Below, piece by piece: positions 43,803 to 52,469 of a stretch of DNA of 64,000 bases. The notes beneath the pieces were generated by a model. That model ran no database searches. It worked only from the letters and a program-made list of their open reading frames with translations, and was not told the DNA's origin. Positions within the stretch are counted from its first letter, which is position 1; every line of letters begins with the position of its first letter. Both the position numbers and the translations under genes were made by a program. The stretch is from Lacicoccus halitifaciens (GTDB lineage: Bacteria > Bacillota > Bacilli > Staphylococcales > Salinicoccaceae): assembly GCF_040544485.1 (NCBI RefSeq), contig NZ_JBDZDV010000003.1:1-64000 (forward strand), in the 5' to 3' direction.

Positions 43803-45062
43803 TTACAGTTTTTCTCTCCAGATGTCCGCACCGAGTGCTTCCAGTTTGCTGACGATGTCCGTATAGCCCCGGTCGATATGCGCGACGTTGTGGATCGTTG
43901 TGGTCCCTTCGGCAATCAGACCTGAAAGCAGCAGGCATGCGCCGGCCCGGAGGTCGCTTGCGTAGACTTCCGCACCCTGCAGGGTTGATGGATAAATCAG
44001 GGCGGTGCCGCTGTTTTTATCGATTTTGGCACCCATCCGCCTCAGCTCATCCACATGCCTGAACCTCGCGGGATAAATCGTTTCGGTGATTTTGCTCACG
44101 CCTTCGGTCATGAATAGCAGGGGGGTGATCGGCTGCTGAAGGTCTGTCGCAAAGCCCGGATAAACCTGCGTCTTCACAGACACGGGTTTATATGTTTCCG
44201 GACGGGAAATGACTACATAATCATCACCGGTTTCGATGTGGACCCCGGCTTCCTCGAGTTTTGAAGTCAGCGACTCCATGTGCAGCGGGATGATGTTGTT
44301 CACCCGGTAATCCTTCCCTGCAATCGCACCTGCTATCATATACGTACCCGCTTCGATGCGGTCCGGGATGATGCTGTGGCGCGTGCCGTGAAGCTTTTCG
44401 ACGCCGTTGATCTTGATGGTGTCCGTGCCGGCGCCTTTGATGTCCGCGCCCATCTTGTTGAGCAGCGAAGCGACATCCACGATCTCAGGCTCCTTCGCCA
44501 CATTTTCAAGGATGGTCCGGCCTTCTGCACAGCTTGCCGCCATCATCAGGTTGATGGTCGCACCGACGCTGACCACATCAAAGAATATTTTGGCACCGGT
44601 GAGCTTTTCCGCTTCCAGATACATCGCACCGTACTCATTGGTCACTTTGGCGCCGAGTGCTTCAAACCCTTTGATGTGCTGGTCGATCGGCCTCGGACCG
44701 AGCGGGCATCCTCCCGGCAGGCCGATGACGCATTTCCTGAAGCGTGCAAGCATCGCCCCCATCATATAATAGGAAGCTCTGAGTGACTGGACTTTGGTGT
44801 TTGCAAGCGGCATATTCTCCGCTTCACCGCCATTGATCTTAAGGTTCGTGCCTTCCAGTTCGGTCCTGATGTTCAAGTCGTTCAACAGGCTCATCAAGGT
44901 GGTGACATCCGATATTTCAGGCAGCCCTTCCAGAAGCACTTCCCCTTCGGATGCCATCAGTGAAGCAGGAATCAATGCCACTGCACTGTTTTTTGCGCCG
45001 CTGATGTCCACTTCCCCCGTCAGGGTCCGTCCACCGCGTACTTTTATCACTTCTTTAGTCAT
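43803..45062 (-). CDS. murZ: MurA2 (MurZ), UDP-GlcNAc enolpyruvyl transferase
   Basis: Second MurA, 419 residues. The catalytic cysteine is Cys119 in GLPGGCPLGPRP. It lies between tal and glpX, exactly where Bacillus murAB and staphylococcal murZ are. Both copies in the window keep all visible active-site motifs. Confidence 0.95.
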   Translation of the reverse strand: MTKEVIKVRGGRTLTGEVDISGAKNSAVALIPASLMASEGEVLLEGLPEISDVTTLMSLLNDLNIRTELEGTNLKINGGEAENMPLANTKVQSLRASYYMMGAMLARFRKCVIGLPGGCPLGPRPIDQHIKGFEALGAKVTNEYGAMYLEAEKLTGAKIFFDVVSVGATINLMMAASCAEGRTILENVAKEPEIVDVASLLNKMGADIKGAGTDTIKINGVEKLHGTRHSIIPDRIEAGTYMIAGAIAGKDYRVNNIIPLHMESLTSKLEEAGVHIETGDDYVVISRPETYKPVSVKTQVYPGFATDLQQPITPLLFMTEGVSKITETIYPARFRHVDELRRMGAKIDKNSGTALIYPSTLQGAEVYASDLRAGACLLLSGLIAEGTTTIHNVAHIDRGYTDIVSKLEALGADIWREKL

Positions 45063-45091
45063 ATGCTTACTCCTAACTTAAAATAGGACCT

Positions 45092-45736
45092 TTATTTGTC
45101 CTTGTTCCAGTCATTCAAAAACTGTTCGATGCCCTTGTCCGTCAGAGGATGATCCGTCAGTTTCTTCAGCACTTTGTAAGGGATCGTCGCGATATGCGCA
45201 CCTTTCAGGGCGGCACCGTGCACATGGCCTTCATTCCTGATTGATGCAGCGATGATTTCGGTGTCGATGCCATGCAGTTCAAAAATTACGCTGATGTCTT
45301 CAATCAGCTGGAGCCCTTCAAGGCCGATGTCATCCAGGCGGCCGATGAACGGGGATACGTAAGTGGCGCCGGCGCGTGCGGCAGTCAGCGCCTGCACCGT
45401 ATTGAACACGAGCGTGACGTTCGTCTTGATGCCTTCCGCCGCCAATACTTTCACGGCTTTCATGCCTTCACCCGTCATCGGGATCTTGACGATGATGTGC
45501 TTGTGGAGCTTCGCAAGCTCCCGGCCTTCTTCGATCATGCCTTCGGCATCGAGGGCGATCACTTCGCCGCTGACCGGCCCTTCAACCAGCTCGCAGATTT
45601 CAACGAGGCGGTCATGGAAGGAGATGTCCTTCTCCTTTGCAACGAGCGACGGATTCGTGGTCACACCGCTCAGCACGCCCCACTCATGTATTTCTTTAAT
45701 TTCATCCATATTTGCTGTATCAATAAAATACTTCAT
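45092..45736 (-). CDS. transaldolase-like aldolase (Fsa/TalC type)
   Basis: A small TIM-barrel aldolase of 214 residues with Schiff-base Lys84 in HIIVKIPMT and VTTNPSLVAK near the start. It is the YwjH type, annotated as transaldolase or fructose-6-phosphate aldolase; the reaction cannot be told from sequence. I choose the ATG of MKYFIDTANM, 10 bases after GGAGG. In Bacillus fba precedes it; here fba is missing. Confidence 0.88.
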   Translation of the reverse strand: MKYFIDTANMDEIKEIHEWGVLSGVTTNPSLVAKEKDISFHDRLVEICELVEGPVSGEVIALDAEGMIEEGRELAKLHKHIIVKIPMTGEGMKAVKVLAAEGIKTNVTLVFNTVQALTAARAGATYVSPFIGRLDDIGLEGLQLIEDISVIFELHGIDTEIIAASIRNEGHVHGAALKGAHIATIPYKVLKKLTDHPLTDKGIEQFLNDWNKDK

Positions 45737-45938
45737 AATCAAAAGTCCTCCATTATATTCTTTCATCCATTATATAAGATTATTGTTTATGCCGGCAAAG
45801 AAAACGATGGAAATGATGCACATCCATCTTTGAAACCGATTTCCCCGCCTGATGGTGCAGTTTTTTTGATAATGCCCAAATAAATATCCAATTTAATGTT
45901 AAAATATATACACTGACTACTTTTTCGAGGTGAATATC

Positions 45939-46451
45939 ATGGATAAGATATTACAGACACAACTGAATAACATATATAACCAAATAAACGCCCAGGAAGA
46001 AGAGATCGAGATTGCAGCGAGGCTGCTTGCGCAGGCGGTGCACGGGGAAGGCCGCGTGGTGATGAAAACTTTTCATGATTTCACCAAAATCGAACCGCTC
46101 CTCACCGGAGGGGAGCTGAAGCTCGGCAGCCCTTCCCTTTTTTCCTCCCTGGAAGCGCTCGACACCCCCGACAGGGTGCTTGTCATCGCCAATACCTTCG
46201 ATGAGGAAGTCAAGGCGTTCACCGGGACATTATACGAGAATTCCGTCGAATTCGTCCTGATCTCAAACTACAACAGGCATGAAGCGGAGACGATCGACAG
46301 TTTCCATCATTATATCGACTTATCCTCACCGAGGCCGCTCATACCGACGCCGGCCTTCGACAAAATCGTCAATCCATACATCAACGCATTCACATACATC
46401 TATTACCATCTGTATGTACTGATTGATGAAATGACGAATGAGGAGTATTAA
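45939..46451 (+). CDS. DUF2529 protein (YwjG-like)
   Basis: A 170-residue soluble protein that looks like a phosphosugar-binding (SIS-like) fold: GEGRVVMKTFHDFTKIEP, then RVLVIANTFDEEVKAF. The family is known beside pyrG and fba but has no assigned function. The ATG follows GAGGTG. It converges on pyrG, and its stop lies in the shared terminator. Confidence 0.75.
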   Translation: MDKILQTQLNNIYNQINAQEEEIEIAARLLAQAVHGEGRVVMKTFHDFTKIEPLLTGGELKLGSPSLFSSLEALDTPDRVLVIANTFDEEVKAFTGTLYENSVEFVLISNYNRHEAETIDSFHHYIDLSSPRPLIPTPAFDKIVNPYINAFTYIYYHLYVLIDEMTNEEY

Positions 46452-46477
46452 AAAATCCCCCGGAGGGGATTTTTTTA
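46449..46477. terminator. bidirectional terminator of ywjG and pyrG
   Basis: AAAAATCCCC and GGGGATTTTT (perfect 10 bp) surround CGGA. It is bounded on one side by the ywjG stop and on the other by the pyrG stop. Confidence 0.85.
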
Positions 46478-48070
46478 TTTCAGGCTCGCATCAATCAGAC
46501 CTTGGAATAATGGATGCGGCCTTGTCGGTCTTGACAGGAATTCAGGATGGAACTGGACTGCGAGAAAGTACGGATGGTCTTCCAGCTCGATCATCTCCAC
46601 GAGGCGGCCGTCCGGGCTCACGCCGGAGAAGATCATGCCGTGTTCTTCCAGCTGCTCTTTGTAGGCATTGTTGAACTCATATCTGTGGCGGTGCCTTTCG
46701 CTGATCAGCTCTTTCCCGTAAAGCGCTCTGGCTTTGGACCCTTCTTTGAGTTCACATGGGAAGCTGCCGAGCCTGAGTGTGCCGCCGAGGTCGATGACAT
46801 CTTTCTGCTCAGGCATCAGATCAATGATCGGATCCGGCGTATTCGGGTCGAGCTCCCTCGAATGCGCGTTTTCAATTCCCGCTATGTTCCTTGCGAACTC
46901 GACCGTCGCGAGCTGCATGCCGAGGCAGATGCCGAGCACCGGGGTTTTATTTTCCCTCGCATATTTCAGTGCGAGGATCTTCCCTTCGACACCACGCTCG
47001 CCGAAGCCGCCCGGCACGACGATTCCGTCAAGCCCGCTGAGCTTTTCTTCATAGTTATCGGATGCGATATGCTCCGAATTGATCCACTTGATGTCGATAT
47101 CCGCCTGGCGCTCGTATCCTGCATGCCTCAGCGACTCTGCAACAGATAAATAAGCGTCCTGGAGGGAGACGTATTTGCCGACGATGCCGATTGAAATCGA
47201 CTTATCGATGTTGTCCAGATTTTCAAGCAGATGTTTCCATTCCACCAGGTCGGCCTGCCCGGAAGGCTTCAGGTTCAATTTCTTGATGACCAGATCATCC
47301 GCATGCTGCTCCTGCAGCCTGATGACGATGTTGTAGATCGTCTCCTCATCACGGGCTTCGATGACATTTTCCTTCTCGATGTCACAGAACAGTGCAATCT
47401 TATCCCTGAGATCCTCTTCCATTTCATGCTCTGAACGGACGACGATCATATCCGGCTGGATGCCGAGGCCGCGCAGTTCCTTGACGCTGTGCTGTGTCGG
47501 CTTCGTCTTCATCTCCCCGGCCGCTTTGATGTACGGCAGCAGTGTGCAGTGGATATACATGACGTTTTCACGCCCGATATCGCTGCGGAGCTGTCTGATG
47601 CTCTCAAGGAACGGCAGTGACTCGATGTCCCCGATCGTGCCGCCGATTTCAGTGATGACGACATCCGCCTTCGACACCTCGCCTGCTTTGATCAGGCGTG
47701 ATTTGATTTCATTCGTGATATGCGGAATCACCTGCACCGTCGCACCCAGGTAGTCCCCGCGGCGCTCTTTCCTGATGACTTCCGAGTACACTTTACCCGC
47801 CGTCACGTTGGAATATTTATGCAGGCTGATGTCTATGAAGCGTTCATAGTGGCCGAGGTCGAGATCGGTTTCAGCACCGTCATCGGTGACGAACACCTCT
47901 CCGTGCTGATACGGGCTCATCGTCCCCGGATCCACGTTCAAATATGGATCGAATTTTTGGATGGTCACTTTATAACCACGGTCCTTCAATAATCGGCCAA
48001 GTGATGCCGCAGTGATGCCTTTACCAAGTGAAGATACGACCCCGCCGGTAACAAAGATATATTTAGTCAT
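46475..48070 (-). CDS. pyrG: CTP synthase
   Basis: Makes CTP from UTP using glutamine, 531 residues. The synthase domain (1-about 265, beginning TKYIFVTGGVVSSLGKG) is joined to a class I glutaminase domain with nucleophile Cys in LGICLGMQ. The start is the ATG after AGGAGG; the frame opens further upstream inside the leader. Expression is probably controlled by the GGGCTC attenuator. Confidence 0.97.
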   Translation of the reverse strand: MTKYIFVTGGVVSSLGKGITAASLGRLLKDRGYKVTIQKFDPYLNVDPGTMSPYQHGEVFVTDDGAETDLDLGHYERFIDISLHKYSNVTAGKVYSEVIRKERRGDYLGATVQVIPHITNEIKSRLIKAGEVSKADVVITEIGGTIGDIESLPFLESIRQLRSDIGRENVMYIHCTLLPYIKAAGEMKTKPTQHSVKELRGLGIQPDMIVVRSEHEMEEDLRDKIALFCDIEKENVIEARDEETIYNIVIRLQEQHADDLVIKKLNLKPSGQADLVEWKHLLENLDNIDKSISIGIVGKYVSLQDAYLSVAESLRHAGYERQADIDIKWINSEHIASDNYEEKLSGLDGIVVPGGFGERGVEGKILALKYARENKTPVLGICLGMQLATVEFARNIAGIENAHSRELDPNTPDPIIDLMPEQKDVIDLGGTLRLGSFPCELKEGSKARALYGKELISERHRHRYEFNNAYKEQLEEHGMIFSGVSPDGRLVEMIELEDHPYFLAVQFHPEFLSRPTRPHPLFQGLIDASLK

Positions 48071-48086
48071 CTGTTTTCCTCCTGTA

Positions 48087-48156
48087 AAAATAAAAATGCT
48101 CCCTTTCACGCAAGGTGAAAAGGAGCCGTTCTTCTCTTCCCTGATTCAGGGAGCCC
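48087..48156 (-). promoter_or_regulatory. pyrG leader with CTP-sensing attenuator
   Basis: The expected transcript starts GGGCTCC (plus 48150-48156). A terminator follows: GCTCCTTTTCAC pairs with GTGAAAGGGAGC (12 bp with one wobble), then TTTTTATTTTT. In Bacillus pyrG, low CTP causes repeated G addition at the start, and the poly-G tail pairs with the C/U side of the terminator stem to prevent it. All elements of that mechanism are visible here; operation is inferred. Confidence 0.82.
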
Positions 48157-48163
48157 AAATAAA

Positions 48164-48191
48164 ATAATAGCACTTTCTGTAATAAAGTCAA
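48164..48191 (-). promoter_or_regulatory. promoter of pyrG
   Basis: Minus-strand TTGACT (plus 48186-48191), a 16-bp spacer and TATTAT (plus 48164-48169) with an upstream TG, seven bases before the initiating GGG. Confidence 0.8.
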
Positions 48192-48203
48192 CTATAATTT
48201 GGA

Positions 48204-48740
48204 TCAGACACTTTTCTCATCATCTTCATAATTGTCTTCCAGATCATCGGTATCATCATATTCCAGCGTTTCACCGAGGGGCTCATCGAGTGTTTCGTCC
48301 AATTCCTCATCCGCCCTGTCGTTCAAAGGCGAGTGCAGGTCTTCGGTGTCACTGTCAACGAGGTCCTTATCCTGATCGAATGCATCCGCCGGCGTGTCAT
48401 CCTGCTCCTCTTCAAATACCACTTCATCTTCTTCTGTTGCGAGCTCGATCTTATGGATGGTCGGTGCGACTTTATCCGAGATGTCGTCTACGGAATACCA
48501 GTCGCGGAGGCCCCAGACATTCTCGCCTGTCGATAAAAATCTGCCGTCAGTGTTCAGGTCGGTGTAGAACTGGAGTATGCGGTTTTCTATTTCTTCATCA
48601 CTGTAGCCGCCGACTTCCTTGAACTTGTCTATGATGTCGTAAAGGTCAGTGTCTTCGCCCTTATCCTGGAGGTAGATATAGGACATATCTATAAATGAAT
48701 TCTCATCCATCATTTCTTTTGAATAATTGTCTATTCTCAT
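48204..48740 (-). CDS. rpoE: RNA polymerase delta subunit
   Basis: Gram-positive RNA polymerase accessory subunit, 178 residues. The N-terminal globular winged domain (about 1-95, with YSDEEIENRILQFYTDLN and GLRDWYSVDD) is followed by a disordered, strongly acidic tail. It promotes RNA polymerase recycling and release from nucleic acid. pyrG follows behind its own promoter. Confidence 0.95.
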   Translation of the reverse strand: MRIDNYSKEMMDENSFIDMSYIYLQDKGEDTDLYDIIDKFKEVGGYSDEEIENRILQFYTDLNTDGRFLSTGENVWGLRDWYSVDDISDKVAPTIHKIELATEEDEVVFEEEQDDTPADAFDQDKDLVDSDTEDLHSPLNDRADEELDETLDEPLGETLEYDDTDDLEDNYEDDEKSV

Positions 48741-48776
48741 TGATTTACACCCTTTCGTTCGCTCGTATCTTCAGCT

Positions 48777-48805
48777 ATGATACAGTTATTTATACGCCCG
48801 CGCAA
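48777..48805 (-). promoter_or_regulatory. candidate sigma-A promoter of rpoE
   Basis: Minus-strand TTGCGC (plus 48800-48805), a 17-bp spacer and TATCAT (plus 48777-48782). Confidence 0.5.
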
Positions 48806-48812
48806 GAAGTAT

Positions 48813-49652
48813 TTAATATTTCACATACTTGATATACAAGTCTGCTTTATCCGACTCTTTGAAACGCGTAAAACCGACATGTTCGAACAGTCTGTTGATG
48901 TACTGGTCCTCATTTGCCTCCACTGCCACAACCGATACATCTTCCACGTTCCGCCTGAGGAATGTGCCGAGCTGCCGCAGGGCACTGGAGGCGATGCCCC
49001 GCTCTCTTTTTTCGGCATCGACGAATACATCCTCCAGATGAAGCGTCTCCCCGTCAATCACCCCTTCAAGGTAACCGACAACCTCCTCATTATCAAGCAC
49101 TATATCGACCTTCAGATGAGGGAGCTCCTTTTCATGGTCCAGCTTCAGCTTGATGTTGCTGACATATTTCCGGTCGAGGTCCAGATAATACAGCCGCTCA
49201 AAACCCACAGGCCCGTCTTCCTTGGTCGCAGTATGGATGAAACCCGCCCTCTCATATAAGTTCCATGCCGCGGCATTTTCTGCATCCACGACGAGATGCA
49301 GGTGATCGAAATCGGAGAAATGCTCCTGGACGAAAAGCGGCAGATTCATCGCCACTTCGGTTCCATATCCCTTTCCCTGGACGTTTTCGTTGATGGACAG
49401 GGAACGGACGAACACCGCTTCCTTCACCGTATCATAGCCTTCATGCCTGTAATGCTTATGAAGTACGAAAAAGCCGACGACCCCGTCTTCCCCGCTCTCG
49501 ACGACACACGGCATGCGCGCCTCATCCTCCACTGCCTCATCAAGCACTTCCAGCGGCAGGCTGGTGTATTCGAGCTGTGCGCCGCTCAATTTGAAATTTT
49601 TAAGTTCTTCCCTGTCCGCCTCTTTGAACGGGCGGATTTCAATGTTATTCAT
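48813..49652 (-). CDS. tandem GNAT acetyltransferase
   Basis: Two GNAT folds in 279 residues. The first acetyl-CoA loop is NVQGKGYGTEVA (about 97), the second KRERGIASSALRQLG (about 215). The substrate is unknown. It may modify a protein, amino group or antibiotic; nothing in the context decides. rpoE lies 72 bp downstream. Confidence 0.8.
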   Translation of the reverse strand: MNNIEIRPFKEADREELKNFKLSGAQLEYTSLPLEVLDEAVEDEARMPCVVESGEDGVVGFFVLHKHYRHEGYDTVKEAVFVRSLSINENVQGKGYGTEVAMNLPLFVQEHFSDFDHLHLVVDAENAAAWNLYERAGFIHTATKEDGPVGFERLYYLDLDRKYVSNIKLKLDHEKELPHLKVDIVLDNEEVVGYLEGVIDGETLHLEDVFVDAEKRERGIASSALRQLGTFLRRNVEDVSVVAVEANEDQYINRLFEHVGFTRFKESDKADLYIKYVKY

Positions 49653-49770
49653 AATTGTGACCCCTTTTTGACATATGTATTTAATTTGTTATGATACTGA
49701 ATATACCTTTTCAATTATACTTCGGTCTTTATAGGTGATTAACCCGAAATGTAGTTGGACAAACATTTCA

Positions 49771-49796
49771 GTTTCATCAAATCAATATCAGGGTAA
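49771..49796 (+). promoter_or_regulatory. sigma-B type promoter of the BCCT gene
   Basis: GTTTCA (49771-49776), a 14-bp spacer and GGGTAA (49791-49796) match the sigma-B consensus at 10 of 12 positions. Sigma-B control of osmoprotectant transporters is known in Bacillus (opuD, opuE). Confidence 0.65.
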
Positions 49797-49801
49797 TTTA
49801 A

Positions 49802-49830
49802 TTGACAATCTACTCAGCAATTATTTTACT
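49802..49830 (+). promoter_or_regulatory. sigma-A promoter of the BCCT gene
   Basis: TTGACA (49802-49807), a 17-bp spacer and TTTACT (49825-49830), directly after the sigma-B type promoter. Confidence 0.6.
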
Positions 49831-49838
49831 ATCAGCGC

Positions 49839-49873
49839 GGCACCGCTGGTACAGGGTACCAGCGGTGCCTTTT
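49839..49873 (+). terminator. terminator-like hairpin in the BCCT leader
   Basis: A perfect 14-bp stem (GGCACCGCTGGTAC and complement) with a 3-base loop is followed by TTTT. It lies downstream of both promoters and 76 bp before the GTG start. It may be an attenuator or a 5' stabilising hairpin. Confidence 0.65.
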
Positions 49874-49949
49874 ATGGAAACTCCCCAGAATATACATAGC
49901 CACCAGATTTCCGTAGACATGCTGAAAAAAATTTATGGAGGTTTTCAGA

Positions 49950-51533
49950 GTGAGTAAAGGAAAAGGACAGGATGAACCTAAAAATGACAGGGAGATTTTA
50001 CCCGGCGAACAGAGCTCCAAGCTCGGCACCGTCTTCTGGGGTGCGGGCGGAGTCATCGCACTCGCGGCACTGCTTGCCATAATTTTCCCCGAAACGGTGG
50101 AAAATGCCTCATACGGCATTTACGATACGATTGCCCGGAACTTCAACTGGTTATTCTTGATCAGCGTCTTCGGTTTTGGCGTATTCCTGCTGTTTCTTGC
50201 AATTTCGCCGTACGGCCGCATCAAACTCGGAACGGATGATTCGAAGCCGGAATTTTCATTCCGTTCATGGATCGGTATGCTGTTCTCGAGCGGACTCGGA
50301 GTCGGTCTTGTGTTCTACGGGGTCGCAGAGCCGATGGAACATTTCATGATCGCGCCTTTCCCGGGCGGGGAAGTCGAATCCTATGAAGCGGCACGCACCG
50401 CCATGGGCTACACATTCTTCCACTGGGGCATTTCCCAATGGTCGATATTCGGGGTCGCAGGCCTCGCAATCGGATACAGCCAGTACCGCAAAAAGAAGAA
50501 TGGCATGGTGTCCACATCACTTGAACCTTTGTTCGGCCAGAACTATAATCAACCATCCAGAAGGCTGATCGATATTTTGGCGGTCATCGCGACAATCACG
50601 GGGATGTCCACTTCGGTCGGACTCGGGATACTGCAGATGGACGGCGGCCTGAACTTCGCCTTCGGCCTGCCTTCAGGACCTGCCACACAGATCACCCTCA
50701 CCGTCCTGATGGTGGTTCTGTTCCTGTTCTCGACGATAACCGGACTGAAAAGGGGCATCAAGTGGCTGAGCAACCTGAACATGGCACTTGCATTGTTCCT
50801 GACGCTCTTCGTCCTGTTCACGGGACCGTTCACCTTCATCATGGAAACTTTCGTACTCGGCATCGGGGACTACTTGAGGAACTATGTCGGATATTCACTC
50901 AGGACACAGCCGTACTCAGGAGAAACCTGGGTGCAGGAATGGACCGTCTTCTACTGGGCGTGGGTCATCGCATGGAGCCCGTTCATCGGTTCATTCGTCG
51001 CCAGGGTCTCCAAAGGACGTACAATACGTGAATACGTGCTCGGCATACTGATCGTGCCTCCGCTGCTTTCATTCCTGTGGATCGCGGCACTCGGCGGCAC
51101 AGCGATGTACTCCGACTTATTCAATGGTACGAACATCGGTGAAATCGTCCTGGATGACCAGACTGCGGCACTCTTCACCATGTTCGAGCAGGTACCGATG
51201 ACTGCCATCACCTCGGCCATTGCGATCATCCTGATATTCACTTTCCTGGTGACTTCTGCGGATTCGGCAACATACATCGTCGCGGGGATGACATCCGGAA
51301 ATACGGAAAACCCGTCCACACGACTGAAAGTGCTTTGGGGGCTGCTGCTCGGTTTCCTGACGATCTCCCTGATCCTTGCAGGCGGGCTCAGCAGTTTACA
51401 GGCCGCTTCCCTCCTTGCGGGGCTGCCGTTCACACTGATACTGATACTGATGATCTTTGCAGTTTCAAAGTCCCTCAGACGTGAATCCAATGAAGCATTG
51501 AAACGACGTCCAAGAAGGACAAAACTTAAATAA
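49950..51533 (+). CDS. BCCT-family glycine betaine/choline transporter
   Basis: Twelve-segment sodium-coupled transporter of the betaine/choline/carnitine family (OpuD/BetP type), 527 residues. The conserved core is seen in SWIGMLFSSGLGVGLVFYGV, MSTSVGLGILQM (the Gly-rich segment) and WAWVIAWSPFIGSFVARVSKGRTI. It should import compatible solutes under salt stress. I choose the GTG at 49950, with GGAGG eight bases upstream; the in-frame ATG five codons earlier contains that site. Exact substrate is open. Confidence 0.9.
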   Translation: MSKGKGQDEPKNDREILPGEQSSKLGTVFWGAGGVIALAALLAIIFPETVENASYGIYDTIARNFNWLFLISVFGFGVFLLFLAISPYGRIKLGTDDSKPEFSFRSWIGMLFSSGLGVGLVFYGVAEPMEHFMIAPFPGGEVESYEAARTAMGYTFFHWGISQWSIFGVAGLAIGYSQYRKKKNGMVSTSLEPLFGQNYNQPSRRLIDILAVIATITGMSTSVGLGILQMDGGLNFAFGLPSGPATQITLTVLMVVLFLFSTITGLKRGIKWLSNLNMALALFLTLFVLFTGPFTFIMETFVLGIGDYLRNYVGYSLRTQPYSGETWVQEWTVFYWAWVIAWSPFIGSFVARVSKGRTIREYVLGILIVPPLLSFLWIAALGGTAMYSDLFNGTNIGEIVLDDQTAALFTMFEQVPMTAITSAIAIILIFTFLVTSADSATYIVAGMTSGNTENPSTRLKVLWGLLLGFLTISLILAGGLSSLQAASLLAGLPFTLILILMIFAVSKSLRRESNEALKRRPRRTKLK

Positions 51534-51549
51534 TTTATACAAAATTTTT

Positions 51550-51587
51550 AATGTCATTGGTATACTATTGCCAATGACATTTTTTTG
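51550..51587 (+). terminator. terminator of the BCCT gene
   Basis: ATGTCATTGG and CCAATGACAT (perfect 10-bp arms) surround TATACTATTG, followed by seven T. It lies just before the coaW ribosome-binding site. Confidence 0.85.
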
Positions 51588-51598
51588 GGGGCAGATTT

Positions 51599-52402
51599 AT
51601 GAAGATAGGGATCGATGCCGGAGGCACTTTATTGAAGATCGTATTTATCAAGGATGATGGCGGCCGTGTTTTCAGGAAGGTGCCCGCCCTGGATATAGAC
51701 GGCTTCGCAGATGAACTGAACCGGGAGTACCCGGAAGCGGAAATCCACCTCACCGGCGGCAAGGCAGAATACATGAGCCGCATATTGGACCATGAAGTGA
51801 AGCATGCCATCGAGTTCGATGCCACCTACACGGGGCTCAGACAATTGATGGAAGAGCAGGATTTACATATTGAAAGATTCGTCTATTTGAATGTCGGCAC
51901 CGGCACATCCTTCCACCAGGCCGACGCCCGCGGTCAGAAAAGGGCTGGCGGCACAGGGGTCGGCGGCGGGACGCTGATGGGGTTATCCTACCTGCTGACA
52001 GGCGTCGAAAAATTTGAAGATATCGTCACCCTCGCAAAAGAAGGTGACCGCGACGCAATCGACCTGAAAGTCCACCATATATATGCAGGGGATGCTTCAC
52101 CGATACCCGGCGACCTTACGGCCAGCAATTTCGGCAACGTGAAATCCGGGGACAGGGAGAAAGCCAGGCACGCTGATGAACTCCAGGCAGTCATCGGCCT
52201 CGTCGCTGAAACCGTGAGCACGGTCGGCATTAATCTGGCGGATGGTTTCGGCACGAGGGATATCGTCTTCATCGGTTCCACCCTGCTTAATAATGATGTG
52301 ATGATCGATACGATCAGACATTATGTCTCACTCAAGGGCATGCAGCCGCACTTCATCGAAAATGGTGAGTTCTCAGGCGCACTCGGTGTATTGATGGTGT
52401 GA
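51599..52402 (+). CDS. coaW: type II pantothenate kinase
   Basis: Staphylococcal-type pantothenate kinase, first step of CoA synthesis, 267 residues. The ASKHA ATPase fold shows GIDAGGTLLKIVF at the start, YLNVGTGTSFHQAD and GGTGVGGGTLMGLSYLL in the middle. Type II enzymes are not feedback-inhibited by CoA. RBS GGGGG, seven bases before the ATG. Confidence 0.95.
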   Translation: MKIGIDAGGTLLKIVFIKDDGGRVFRKVPALDIDGFADELNREYPEAEIHLTGGKAEYMSRILDHEVKHAIEFDATYTGLRQLMEEQDLHIERFVYLNVGTGTSFHQADARGQKRAGGTGVGGGTLMGLSYLLTGVEKFEDIVTLAKEGDRDAIDLKVHHIYAGDASPIPGDLTASNFGNVKSGDREKARHADELQAVIGLVAETVSTVGINLADGFGTRDIVFIGSTLLNNDVMIDTIRHYVSLKGMQPHFIENGEFSGALGVLMV

Positions 52403-52469
52403 TCTCAATATGGTTTTTATCGTTCCGGTGCTTTAAAATAGAAGGTAGAGGAATATCGGGAGGGGTTCG

